The notes below the pieces were generated by a model that was not told the origin of the DNA, ran no database searches, and worked only from the letters and a program-made list of their open reading frames with translations. The position numbers and the translations under genes were made by a program. Positions 52,881 to 61,338 of a stretch of DNA of 64,000 nt are shown here, one piece after another; position 1 is the first letter of the stretch, and the number at the start of each line of letters is the position of its first letter. Origin of the DNA: Ornithinimicrobium sp. F0845 (GTDB taxonomy: Bacteria; Actinomycetota; Actinomycetes; Actinomycetales; Dermatophilaceae); NCBI RefSeq assembly GCF_023015765.1, contig NZ_JALKAL010000002.1, positions 494,421 through 558,420 of the forward strand. The letters are read 5' to 3'.

Positions 52881-54611
52881 ATGTCGCTGCAGGGTCACCT
52901 CTCCCCGCTGGTCTCGTCCGCGATCGAGCGCGCCCTCGGTCCCGAGCACGCAGGTGTTGACCCGGTGCTGCGACCCAGCCAGTTCGCCGACATGCAAGCC
53001 AACGCGGCCCTCGCGCTGGCCAAGCGGGTCGGGATGCCGCCCCGCGACCTGGCCGCCCGGATCGTCGAGCACCTGGAGGCCGACGGCGTCCTGGCCCGGG
53101 TCGAGATCAGCGGCCCCGGCTTCGTCAACCTCACCCTGGACGACGACTGGATCGGCGACCGGGTGAGCGCCCTCGCGGCCGACGACCGGCTCGGCGTGCC
53201 GCGGCAGGAGCCCCAGCGGATCCCGATCGACTACTCCGCCCCCAACGTCGCCAAGGAGATGCACGTCGGGCACCTGCGCACCACCGTGGTCGGGGACGCG
53301 CTGGCCCGGACCCTGGAGCACCTCGGGCACCACGTCATACGGCAGAACCACATCGGCGACTGGGGCACGCCCTTCGGCATGCTGATCGAGCACCTGCTCG
53401 AGGTCGGGGAGGACAGCGCGGAGGCGAGGCTGCTGGAGAGCGACCCCAACGCCTTCTACCAGGCGGCGCGCGCCCGCTTCGAGACCGACGAGGACTTCGC
53501 CACCCGCTCCCGCGCCCGTGTGGTGACGCTCCAGGGCGGGGACCCCGAGACCCTGCGCCTGTGGACCGAGCTCGTGGAGCTGTCCACGCACTACTTCAAC
53601 CGGATCTACGGCACGCTCGGGGTGACGCTCACCGACGCGGACCTGGCCGGTGAGTCGACCTACAACGACGACCTGCAGGCGATCTGCGAGGAGCTGGAGT
53701 CCGCGGGGATCGCCACGATGAGCGACGGCGCGCTGTGCGTCTTCCTCGAGGGTTACACCGGTCGCGAGGGCAGGCCGGTGCCGCTGATCATCCGCAAGTC
53801 CGACGGCGGCTACGGCTACGGCACGACTGACCTGGCCACCGTGCGCCACCGGGTGCGCGATCTGGGGGCCGACCGCATCCTCTACGTCATCGGCGCGCCC
53901 CAGGCGCTGCATCTCAACATGGTCTGGGACACCGCGCGGCTGGCCGGCTGGCTCCCCGAGGCGGTGGAGGTCGTGCACGTCCAGATCGGCAACGTGCTGG
54001 GTGAGGACCGCAAGATCCTGCGCACCCGCTCGGGCGCACCGCTGCGGCTCATGGCGCTGCTGGACGAGGCGGTCGCCACGGCGCGCACTGTCATCGACGA
54101 GGCGCGGCCGGACCTGCCCGAGCAGACCCGCGCGGCCATCGCCCCGCAGATCGGGGTCGGTGCCGTGAAGTATGCCGACCTGTCCGTCGCGCACGAAAGC
54201 GAGTACGTCTTCGACCTGTCCCGGATGGTCTCCCTCACCGGCAACACCGGCCCCTACCTGCAGTATGCCGCGGCGCGGGTCCGGTCGATCTTCCGCACCG
54301 CAGGCCTCGGTCCGGAGGGGGCGCGCGGCCAGATCGTGGTCACCGAGCCGGCGGAGCGGGAGCTGGCGCTGCAGCTCATCGAGTTCGGCGAGGTCGTGGC
54401 CCAGGTGGGCGACACCCTCGAGCCGCACCGGCTCTGCGGCTACCTCTTCCAGGTCGCGCAGGCGTTCTCCGCGTTCTACGAGACCTGCCCCGTGCTCAAG
54501 GCCGACGACCCGGCCAGCCGGGCGTCCCGTCTGGCGCTGTGCGCCCTCACGCTGGACGTGCTGGTCACCGGGCTCGGCCTGCTGGGCATCGAGTCGCCCG
54601 AGGCGATGTGA
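52881..54611 (+). CDS. argS: Arginyl-tRNA synthetase
   Basis: 576 residues, class I. An Add-1 domain starts the protein, HIGH-type motif in KEMHVGHLRTTVVGDAL, a KMSK-like loop replaced by EDRKILRTRSG as usual in ArgRS, and a DALR anticodon-binding domain over about the last 120 residues. It charges tRNA-Arg, including the TCT isoacceptor at 25058-25130. ATG 52881 has TAGGCT (52868-52873) seven bases upstream. Confidence 0.97.
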   Translation: MSLQGHLSPLVSSAIERALGPEHAGVDPVLRPSQFADMQANAALALAKRVGMPPRDLAARIVEHLEADGVLARVEISGPGFVNLTLDDDWIGDRVSALAADDRLGVPRQEPQRIPIDYSAPNVAKEMHVGHLRTTVVGDALARTLEHLGHHVIRQNHIGDWGTPFGMLIEHLLEVGEDSAEARLLESDPNAFYQAARARFETDEDFATRSRARVVTLQGGDPETLRLWTELVELSTHYFNRIYGTLGVTLTDADLAGESTYNDDLQAICEELESAGIATMSDGALCVFLEGYTGREGRPVPLIIRKSDGGYGYGTTDLATVRHRVRDLGADRILYVIGAPQALHLNMVWDTARLAGWLPEAVEVVHVQIGNVLGEDRKILRTRSGAPLRLMALLDEAVATARTVIDEARPDLPEQTRAAIAPQIGVGAVKYADLSVAHESEYVFDLSRMVSLTGNTGPYLQYAAARVRSIFRTAGLGPEGARGQIVVTEPAERELALQLIEFGEVVAQVGDTLEPHRLCGYLFQVAQAFSAFYETCPVLKADDPASRASRLALCALTLDVLVTGLGLLGIESPEAM

Positions 54612-54646
54612 GGCCTGCCCTCAGAACCCGCCCTCTCAACCGGCCC

Positions 54647-55678
54647 TCAGAGCCAGCCGGAGCGCTTGAACGCCCGGTAGAGCAACCCACAGATCAGCGC
54701 CATCAGCGCGAGCACGAGGGGATAGCCGAAGTCCCAGTGAAGTTCCGGCATCTCGTCGAAGTTCATGCCGTAGATGCCCGCGACCATGGTCGGCACCGCC
54801 GCGATGGCCACCCAGGCCGAGATCTTGCGCATGTCGTTGTTCTGCTGGATCGAGATCTGCGCCAGGTGGGCGTTGAAGATGTCGGTGAGCAGCCGCTCGT
54901 AGGTCTCGATGTGGTCGGTGACGCGCAGCAGGTGGTCACTGACGTCCCGGAAGCGCAGCCGCAGCTCGGTGGAGGTGATGGGGCCGGTCTCGCCGGCCAG
55001 CCAGGACACCGGCTGGCCGAGCGGTGCGGCGGCCCGGCGGAACTCCAGCACCTCGCGCTTGAGGCGATAGATCGAGCCGGAGTGCGCGGTGTCGTTGCTG
55101 CCGAAGACCGCCTCCTCGATGTCGTCGAGGTCCGCAGCCACCTCGAGGTCGATCTCGAGGTAGGTGTCGACCACCGTGTCCAGGATCTTGTGCAGCACCC
55201 CGGCGGGACCGTCCTCGGCCAGGCGCTCCGGGTCGGCCTCCATGATCTTGCGGACCGGCCCCAGCGGGGCGACGTCACCGCGCCGCACGGTCACCACGAA
55301 CCTTTCACCGACGAAGATCATGATCTCGCCGGTCTCGATGTCGGAGGTCTCATCGAGGTAGGCCAGGGTCTTCAGGGCGGCAAAGATCGTCGACCCGTAC
55401 CGCTCCACCTTGACCCGCTGGCGCCCTGAGACGGCGTCCTCGACAGCCAGCGGGTGCAGCCCCAGCTCGTCGTTGACCTCAGCGAACTCTTTGTCGGTCG
55501 GGTCCTTGAGCCCGATCCACAGGAAGTCGTTGCCCGGGGCACTGCGCAGCGCGACGAGGTCGCCGCCGAGGTCACCGCACTCGTGGCGGACGCCGTCGCG
55601 ATAGACGGCCCGGTCGACGATCAGGGCGTCACCCCTTGTGGAAGACCCGCCGGGCCAGGCCCAGCACGATCGCCACAC
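54647..55678 (-). CDS. corA: CorA family magnesium/cobalt transporter
   Basis: 343 residues as given. The cytoplasmic domain (residues 25-280) is followed by two membrane helices with the selectivity motif YGMNFDEMPEL between them. Related proteins begin M-I-V-D-x-A-V-Y-R-D-G; the matching residues here (IVDRAVYRDGV) begin after CTG 55624, four bases past the upstream stop and behind AAGGGGTGA. That CTG may be the true start; ATG 55678 is the first standard codon, but lies inside the upstream gene. Confidence 0.93.
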   Translation of the reverse strand: MWRSCWAWPGGSSTRGDALIVDRAVYRDGVRHECGDLGGDLVALRSAPGNDFLWIGLKDPTDKEFAEVNDELGLHPLAVEDAVSGRQRVKVERYGSTIFAALKTLAYLDETSDIETGEIMIFVGERFVVTVRRGDVAPLGPVRKIMEADPERLAEDGPAGVLHKILDTVVDTYLEIDLEVAADLDDIEEAVFGSNDTAHSGSIYRLKREVLEFRRAAAPLGQPVSWLAGETGPITSTELRLRFRDVSDHLLRVTDHIETYERLLTDIFNAHLAQISIQQNNDMRKISAWVAIAAVPTMVAGIYGMNFDEMPELHWDFGYPLVLALMALICGLLYRAFKRSGWL

Positions 55679-55913
55679 CGGCCACCGCGATCAGGGTCGT
55701 GGCGAGACGGTCATAGCGCGGCTCACCGGTGGCGGTGAACGCCGCCCGGTTGGCGCTGGCCTTCAGCGACGCCACCTGCCGGCGTTTGATCTCTCCCGGA
55801 GACACCCGGAAGGTGAGCTCGTCGACGGTGCGGGCCAGGCGCTCTCGAGTCGCGACGATCTCCGCCTCGATCTCCTTCTGAGAGCGGGTCGGTGCTGCCT
55901 TCTTGTCGGCCAT
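55629..55913 (-). CDS. DUF3618 domain protein
   Basis: 94 residues from ATG 55913. The family pattern IEAEIVATRERLARTVDELTFRV is followed by one membrane helix near the end (TTLIAVAGVAIVLGLARRVF). Function unknown; usually found with small membrane proteins in actinomycetes. Its end overlaps the longest corA frame, so the two are probably co-transcribed. Confidence 0.9.
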   Translation of the reverse strand: MADKKAAPTRSQKEIEAEIVATRERLARTVDELTFRVSPGEIKRRQVASLKASANRAAFTATGEPRYDRLATTLIAVAGVAIVLGLARRVFHKG

Positions 55914-55990
55914 CTGGGCACGCCTTTCCCTGTTGTCAACGTCGCCTGAGACGATAACGCAGAACGCCGCCCCAGACCTCAGGAGATGAC

Positions 55991-56464
55991 ATGTCCCGCC
56001 TCGAACCCGGCCAGCCGGCACCCGACTGGACCCTGCCCGACGCCGACGGGTCGCAGGTGTCCCTCGGCGACTTCGCGGGGCGCAAGCTCATCATCTACTT
56101 CTACCCCGCCGCCATGACACCGGGCTGCACGAAGCAGGCCTGCGACTTCCGCGACAACCTCGCCGTGCTCCAGGGACAGGGCTACTCGGTGGTCGGCATC
56201 TCCCCCGACTCCCCGGCCAAGCTCGCGAAGTTCACCGACAAGGAGTCGCTGACCTTCCCGGTGCTGGCCGACGAGGACAAGGCGGTGATGAACGCCTACG
56301 GCGCCTTCGGCGAGAAGAAGCTCTACGGCAAGACCGTCACCGGCGTCATCCGCTCGACCATCGTGGTGGACGAGGAGGGCCGGGTCGAGCTCGCGAAGTA
56401 CAACGTCAAGGCCACCGGCCACGTGGCCATGCTCGCCAAGGCCCTCGGCGTCAGCCTGGCGTGA
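55991..56464 (+). CDS. bcp: Thioredoxin-dependent peroxiredoxin (Bcp type)
   Basis: 157 residues. Peroxidatic Cys in PAAMTPGCTKQACDFRD, with a second cysteine five residues on, the Bcp arrangement. PAPDWTLPDADG opens the fold and SPDSPAKLAKF follows. It reduces organic hydroperoxides and hydrogen peroxide using thioredoxin. CAGGAGATG precedes ATG 55991. Divergent from the DUF3618 gene. Confidence 0.95.
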   Translation: MSRLEPGQPAPDWTLPDADGSQVSLGDFAGRKLIIYFYPAAMTPGCTKQACDFRDNLAVLQGQGYSVVGISPDSPAKLAKFTDKESLTFPVLADEDKAVMNAYGAFGEKKLYGKTVTGVIRSTIVVDEEGRVELAKYNVKATGHVAMLAKALGVSLA

Positions 56465-56525
56465 GGTCGGGTCGATCCTGCCGCGGTGCGGCGGGGCCGT
56501 TGAGCACCTGGCGGATCTCCGTTGC

Positions 56526-56984
56526 TCAGTCGTCCAGGTCGGCGCAGGCCGCCCGTGCACCGGCCATGGCTTCGTCGAACTCGGGGCCCTCGGTCACGAA
56601 CATCTGGGCCGCGACGTGCCGCGGGCGTTCCATCGCCTCGCGGAAACCCTCCATGCCAGGGTCCTGCGCCTCCGCGGTCCAGGCCAGCATCCCCGCCGTG
56701 CTGAGCCGGTTCACCTGGATGAACCGTTCGTCATCACTCAGGCCCTCGAAGCCGTTGAGCTCCGCCTCGGCGAACACCTGGCAGCTCAGCTCGGCCGAGT
56801 CCTCGGCGGTGTCGGTCACCGTGTCGTCGTCCCCGTCCGGCCACAGCAGCACAGCCAGCAGGATCATCGACAGGATCGCGAAGCCGATGGCCAGGATCGG
56901 CCAGAGCCGACCGACCGCGTTGAGCGGTGGCTTGGGCGTCTGGGGCGGCTCCGCCCCTGGGAACGTGTCTGCTTGTTGACTCAC
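56526..56984 (-). CDS. Hypothetical single-pass membrane protein
   Basis: 152 residues from GTG 56984. A Pro-rich N-terminus (about 22 residues) leads into one membrane helix (LWPILAIGFAILSMILLAVLLW) and an acidic extracellular-type domain (DDDTVTDTAEDSAEL and two cysteines in LSCQVF and RAACADL). No recognised family. The AGGAC ribosome-binding site supports the start. It is divergent from tRNA-Leu. Confidence 0.8.
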   Translation of the reverse strand: MSQQADTFPGAEPPQTPKPPLNAVGRLWPILAIGFAILSMILLAVLLWPDGDDDTVTDTAEDSAELSCQVFAEAELNGFEGLSDDERFIQVNRLSTAGMLAWTAEAQDPGMEGFREAMERPRHVAAQMFVTEGPEFDEAMAGARAACADLDD

Positions 56985-57064
56985 TGCTGTCCTCCCCTTC
57001 GGCCGGTCCCGGTCGATAGTAGTGGCAGGTGACGGAGCGACAACGCATACCATCGGTCACGCAC

Positions 57065-57149
57065 GCGTCCGTGGTGGAACTGGCAGACACGCAGGATTTA
57101 GGTTCCTGTGCCTCCGGGTGTGCGGGTTCGAGTCCCGCCGGACGCACCA
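57065..57149 (+). tRNA. tRNA-Leu (anticodon TAG), CCA encoded
   Basis: 82 bases plus genomic CCA at 57147-57149. The acceptor pairs GCGTCCG with CGGACGC, the anticodon loop reads ATTTAGG, and there is a long variable arm (TGCCTCCGGGTGT region). The T loop is GGTTCGAGTCC. It is the only one of the four tRNAs here with an encoded CCA. Confidence 0.96.
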
Positions 57150-57164
57150 CTGCAGTGCGGCAGC

Positions 57165-57629
57165 TCAGCGCACCAGCGTCGTCGGCTCGTGCTCCACCGG
57201 GAAGTTGACGGACGAGGCGATGAAGCACGCCTGGCTCGCCTCGTGGTGCAGCTGCGGGACCAGGTCCACGTGCGCCGGGTCGGTCACCGTGACGGTCGGC
57301 CGGAGTAGGACCCGGGTGAAGTGGCCGCCGATGCCCTCCTGGACCATCGTCCCGACCGGGGTATCCGCATAGTCCACCACGGTCACGCCGTGACTGACGG
57401 CCACGTGGAGGAAGGACAGCAGATGGCACTCGCTCAGCGCGGCGACCAGCAGCTGCTCGGGGTTCCACTTCGTTGGGTCGCCCCGGAACGGCTTGTCCGC
57501 CGAGAGCTCCAGGACCGGGCGGCCCGAGCTCCCGACGCGCACCGACCGGTCGTAGTCTCGGTAGCCGGACGTCCCGCTCCCCCGGTCACCGGTCCAGGTG
57601 ACCTGCAGCTCGTAGGTGTGCTCCGTCAT
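57165..57629 (-). CDS. OsmC family peroxiredoxin-like protein
   Basis: 154 residues. Redox cysteines in LSECHLLSFLH and ASQACFIASSVNFP, the OsmC/Ohr arrangement; PEQLLVAALSEC is typical. Members reduce organic hydroperoxides. Its ATG overlaps by four bases the end of the next gene listed, in an ATGA junction. It is converging with tRNA-Leu. Confidence 0.93.
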   Translation of the reverse strand: MTEHTYELQVTWTGDRGSGTSGYRDYDRSVRVGSSGRPVLELSADKPFRGDPTKWNPEQLLVAALSECHLLSFLHVAVSHGVTVVDYADTPVGTMVQEGIGGHFTRVLLRPTVTVTDPAHVDLVPQLHHEASQACFIASSVNFPVEHEPTTLVR

Positions 57630-58174
57630 ACTGCCTCCTCGATCTTGGCGACCATCGCGGCCAGGCCGTCCCGGGCGGAGCGCTCGGCGGCCCGCACCCG
57701 CTCCTGCATCGCCTGCGCGGCCTCCAGGTTGGCCACCGCCCGCTGCTCCGCGGCACGGCTGGCCTCGACCCCGCGCGTCCGCTCGTGCTCGGCAGCCTCC
57801 CGGTCGCTGCGGTAGCCCTGCACCTCCCCCGCCGCGAGCTCGGCCGCCCGGTCGAGCAGGAAGCGGTAGGCGGCGCGCAGCTTCTTCGGGGTGGTCTTGC
57901 GCTCGAGGCCGTCGACCTCCTCCTTCATGGAGGCGCGCATGAAGACGAGCGGGTCGGACTGGTAGCGGCGGGCCCCCTCGGCCCGCACCGCGGCCGCCAG
58001 CTGCTCCCGGGCCTCGGCCAGCTCCCGCTCGGCCTCCCGCACCGCCGACGCGGCCGCCTCGAGGTGATCGGCGAAGCGCGTCTCCAGCCCGTAGACCAGC
58101 TGCTCGCGCTCACCGGGCTCCAGCCCCTCCCCTGCCGCCTGTCCGCCCGTGCCCGACCCGTCGCGTTGCGCCAT
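57626..58174 (-). CDS. Hypothetical coiled-coil protein
   Basis: 182 residues, almost wholly helical and Ala/Glu/Arg-rich. A long helix (LEAAASAVREAERELAEARE) at about 38-68, a middle segment with PLVFMRASMKEEV and TPKKLRAAYRFLLD, and a second long helix to the end. No known domain. It is the upstream gene of a two-gene unit with osmC through a four-base overlap. The composition suggests a cytoplasmic structural or scaffold role, but this is a guess. Confidence 0.82.
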   Translation of the reverse strand: MAQRDGSGTGGQAAGEGLEPGEREQLVYGLETRFADHLEAAASAVREAERELAEAREQLAAAVRAEGARRYQSDPLVFMRASMKEEVDGLERKTTPKKLRAAYRFLLDRAAELAAGEVQGYRSDREAAEHERTRGVEASRAAEQRAVANLEAAQAMQERVRAAERSARDGLAAMVAKIEEAV

Positions 58175-58283
58175 TCCTGCACCTCACCTTGCCTGTTCCT
58201 GAGGCACCACTGTCTCATCCGTGGCGGCCCTCGACCGAGCACGGCATACTCGACCCCAGCAGACTCGGCCTCCGGAGGATTGT

Positions 58284-58910
58284 GTGGAGCTGCACCCGAG
58301 TGGATACCCCTGGTCAGAGCCGGTGCGCACCGGCCTGCTCGGCGACCGCGGGTTCGACCAGGGCTCGCCGGGAGACCTCGACGGGCGGGTGCCGGTGGTC
58401 GCGGTCGGGTCGAACGCCTCGCCCGTGGTCCTGGCCGGCAAGCTGGCCAGGCTGCTCGGGCCGGGTCTGCCCGTGGCGGCGGCGGAGGTCCACGGGCTGG
58501 CGGTCGGCCACTCGGCCCACATCAGCGCACGGGGCTATGTCGCGGCGGCGCCGGTGCAGGGCGACGGGGTCCGGTCGCTGACGGTCTGCTGGTTCGACGA
58601 GGCGCAGCTCGCCACCCTGGACGCGACCGAGCCGAACTATCGCCGGGTCCAGCTGCCCGGGAGTATGCCGTGCCTCGTCGCCGGCGCACCCCTCACGGGC
58701 GCGGAGGTGTATGAGTCGGTGCACGGCGTCCTCGGTGAGGACGGGACCCCGCTCGAGCTGCTCGACCAGGCCGGCGTCCTCGCCTGGCTGACCGAACGGC
58801 TGCCGGCCCTCGGCGGGCTCGACCACGACCGGCTGGTGGACGAGGACCTGCGCGAGCAGGTACGGCGGGCGCTCCTCGAGGCGGAGCTGGTGCTGCCGTC
58901 GGGCCTGTGA
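58284..58910 (+). CDS. Hypothetical protein, possibly gamma-glutamylcyclotransferase-like
   Basis: 208 residues from GTG 58284, behind CGGAGGATT. RVPVVAVGSNASPVVLAGKL resembles the nucleotide-like loop (Y-G-S-N/L) at the start of the gamma-glutamylcyclotransferase/AIG2 fold, and an acidic Glu in TVCWFDEAQL could be catalytic. The similarity is weak. Its own family is unknown to me. It lies 42 bases before the acetoacetyl-CoA synthetase gene on the same strand. Confidence 0.75.
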   Translation: MELHPSGYPWSEPVRTGLLGDRGFDQGSPGDLDGRVPVVAVGSNASPVVLAGKLARLLGPGLPVAAAEVHGLAVGHSAHISARGYVAAAPVQGDGVRSLTVCWFDEAQLATLDATEPNYRRVQLPGSMPCLVAGAPLTGAEVYESVHGVLGEDGTPLELLDQAGVLAWLTERLPALGGLDHDRLVDEDLREQVRRALLEAELVLPSGL

Positions 58911-58952
58911 ACCCCCGGGCGCTACCCTCCGAGGGACGTCAGGAGGAGCCCG

Positions 58953-60959
58953 ATGACCGCCACGCCCGCCCCGCTCTGGGAGCCGTCCGAGGAGACGGTC
59001 GCCCACCCCCGCGTCACTGCCTTCACCGCCCTCGCCGAGCGGGTCAGCGGCCGGCGACTGACGGCATACTCCGATCTGTGGGCCTGGTCCACGACGGACC
59101 TGGACGGTTTCTGGGGAGCGGTGTGGGACTTCTTCGGGCTGCCGGAGGTCTTCGGTGCGCACGGCCCGGTGCTCGCGCGGGAGGCGATGCCGGGGTCGGT
59201 CTGGTTCCCGGAGGTGCGGCTCAACTATGCCGAGTTCGTGCTGACCGGGCGGCCCGAGGACGAGGTGGCGATCGTGGGGGTCGGTGAGGACGACGCGCCG
59301 ACCGAGCTGACCTGGGGTGAGCTGCGGCGGCAGGTCGGGTCGCTGGCGGCGTGGCTGCGCGAGCGGGGGGTGGGGCGCGGTGACCGGGTCGTGGGCTACC
59401 TGCCGAACATCCCCGAGGCGGTCGTGGCGATGCTGGCCACCGCCGGGGTCGGGGCCGTCTGGTCCAGTGTCGGGCAGGACTACGCGCCCGCCGCCGCTGG
59501 TGATCGGCTCGGGCCGCTGGAGGCCAGGGTGCTGATCACGGCGGACAGCTACCGGTATGCCGGCACGCGCCACGACCGCCGCGCTGCGGTCCGCGAGGTG
59601 CTGGGTCTGCTGCCGACGGTGACCGACGTGGTGATGGTCGCCCGGGGCGAGGGACCTGCAAAACCCCTGACAAAAGACGGGATGGACCAGCAAAACCCCT
59701 ATCAAAATTGGGGGTGGGGGGAGGTCGTCACGTCGGATGCTGCGCAGATCGCCTGGGAGCGGGTCGGGTTCGACGACCCGCTGTGGGTGCTGTTCTCCTC
59801 CGGCACGACCGGCCGCCCCAAGGGGATGGTGCAGTCGCACGGCGGGATCCTGCTCGAGCAGCTCAAGCTGCTCGGTCTGCACCTCGACCTCGGCCCGGGC
59901 GACCGGCTCTTCTGGTTCACCTCACCGTCGTGGGTGATGTGGAACATCCAGGCGTCCGCGCTGGCCGTAGGGGCCTCGATCCTCTGCTACGACGGCGCCC
60001 CCACCGCCCCGGACGCGCGCAGGCTCTGGCACCTGGTGACCGAGCACCGGGTGACCGTGTTCGGGTCCAGCCCCGGCTACCTCGAGGCCTCCCGCGCCAC
60101 CGGCCTGGACCCGGCCCAGGACCTCGACCTGTCCGCGCTGCGGGCGCTGGCCACGACCGGGTCACCGATCAGTCCCTCCACCCACGAGTGGGCCGTCACC
60201 GGCTCGGGCGGGCTGCCGGTCTACTCCATCAGCGGCGGCACCGACATCTGCTCCGGGTTCTGCGGTGGGGTGCCGACCGTGCCGATCTGGCCCGGCGAGC
60301 TGTCGGTGCGCAACCTCGGCGTCGCGATGGACGCCTGGGACCCCGAGGGCCGGCCCCTGCGCGGCGAGGTGGGCGAGCTGGTGATGACCCGTCCGCTGCC
60401 CTCGATGCCCATCGGCTTCTGGGACGACGAGGACGGGGCGCGCTACCGCGAGTCCTACTTCGAGGTCTACCCCGACGTGTGGCGGCACGGCGACTGGATC
60501 ACGATCACCGACCGCGACAGCGTCGTCATCCACGGCCGCTCGGACTCCACCCTCAACCGGCACGGGGTGCGGATGGGCAGCGCCGACATCTACAACGTCG
60601 TCGAGGACGTCCCGGAGGTCGCCGAGTCCCTCGTGCTGGGCATCGAGGAGCCCGACGGCGGCTACTGGATGCCGCTCTTCGTGGTCCTGACCGACGCCGA
60701 TCGCGAGCTCGATGACGACCTGCGTGACGACATACTGACCGCGATCCGGACCAAGGCCTCGCCCAGGCACGTCCCTGACGAGATCCACCAGGTCGTGGCG
60801 CTGCCGCACACCCGCACCGGCAAGCGTCTGGAGGTGCCGCTCAAACGGATGATGCAGGGCGCCGACCCCGACACCGTCGTGCAGCGCACCGCCCTGGACG
60901 ACCCCTCGCTGCTCGAGCCGTTCCTGGCCCTGGCCCGCGAGCGCCGCTCCCCCTCCTGA
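58953..60959 (+). CDS. Acetoacetyl-CoA synthetase
   Basis: 668 residues, ANL superfamily. AMP-binding motif LFSSGTTGRPKGMVQSHG, ISGGTDICSGF and the C-terminal RTGKRLEVPLKRMM with the catalytic Lys. Length and the N-terminal ACAS domain (WSTTDLDGFWGAVWDFF) fit acetoacetate-CoA ligase. It activates acetoacetate for lipid or ketone metabolism. ATG 58953 has CAGGAGGAG upstream. Residues about 236-257 come from a repeat insertion of low GC (PAKPLTKDGMDQQNPYQNWG) just before the A3 motif region. Confidence 0.93.
   Translation: MTATPAPLWEPSEETVAHPRVTAFTALAERVSGRRLTAYSDLWAWSTTDLDGFWGAVWDFFGLPEVFGAHGPVLAREAMPGSVWFPEVRLNYAEFVLTGRPEDEVAIVGVGEDDAPTELTWGELRRQVGSLAAWLRERGVGRGDRVVGYLPNIPEAVVAMLATAGVGAVWSSVGQDYAPAAAGDRLGPLEARVLITADSYRYAGTRHDRRAAVREVLGLLPTVTDVVMVARGEGPAKPLTKDGMDQQNPYQNWGWGEVVTSDAAQIAWERVGFDDPLWVLFSSGTTGRPKGMVQSHGGILLEQLKLLGLHLDLGPGDRLFWFTSPSWVMWNIQASALAVGASILCYDGAPTAPDARRLWHLVTEHRVTVFGSSPGYLEASRATGLDPAQDLDLSALRALATTGSPISPSTHEWAVTGSGGLPVYSISGGTDICSGFCGGVPTVPIWPGELSVRNLGVAMDAWDPEGRPLRGEVGELVMTRPLPSMPIGFWDDEDGARYRESYFEVYPDVWRHGDWITITDRDSVVIHGRSDSTLNRHGVRMGSADIYNVVEDVPEVAESLVLGIEEPDGGYWMPLFVVLTDADRELDDDLRDDILTAIRTKASPRHVPDEIHQVVALPHTRTGKRLEVPLKRMMQGADPDTVVQRTALDDPSLLEPFLALARERRSPS
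59658..59721. repeat. Small insertion of two diverged 32-base units in the synthetase gene
   Basis: GCAAAACCCCT is repeated at 59658-59668 and 59690-59700, and each copy is followed by ACAAAA or TCAAAA. The stretch is much richer in A than its surroundings and keeps the reading frame. It looks like a recently gained element rather than old protein sequence. Confidence 0.75.
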
Positions 60960-61338
60960 CACCACTCTCGTTCGGCTGCGCGACGGGCCGGCTCGCGAAG
61001 TCCGACCCGTCACGCACCAGGCCCGACCCGGAGGGTCGCGGGCCTTCCCGATGGTGATCAGGAGTCCTCCCGCGGAGGTGAGGACACAAGGAGTATGCCG
61101 TGCGGTCCCCTCCTGTTGCACGTTTCCGTGATTGTTCTCACGCCCGTGGACCGGCCCGTCCGGTGTGCGTGCGTGGACCTCCCGCGGGGCCGGTTCGGTC
61201 GCATCGCTGGGCGCCGGAAGGTCACAGGTTTTCCAAGTTCTGCCAGCCAGCACCGCACGTGTGGCACAGTGAAACCGACCACACGGGGACCGGGCAGCGA
61301 TGCCGAACCACGCGATGCCGAACCACGCAAGGGGTGCC
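60960..61338. other. Intergenic region upstream of the Nramp-like gene
   Basis: 379 bases. A GC-rich imperfect hairpin at about 61018-61045 (GGCCCGACCC with GGGTCGCGGGCC) is a candidate terminator of the synthetase gene. A GTATGCCG octamer lies at 61093. GATGCCGAACCACGC is repeated at 61299-61313 and 61314-61328, directly before the ribosome-binding site AAGGGG. No gene is seen; short frames here lack family character. Confidence 0.6.
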
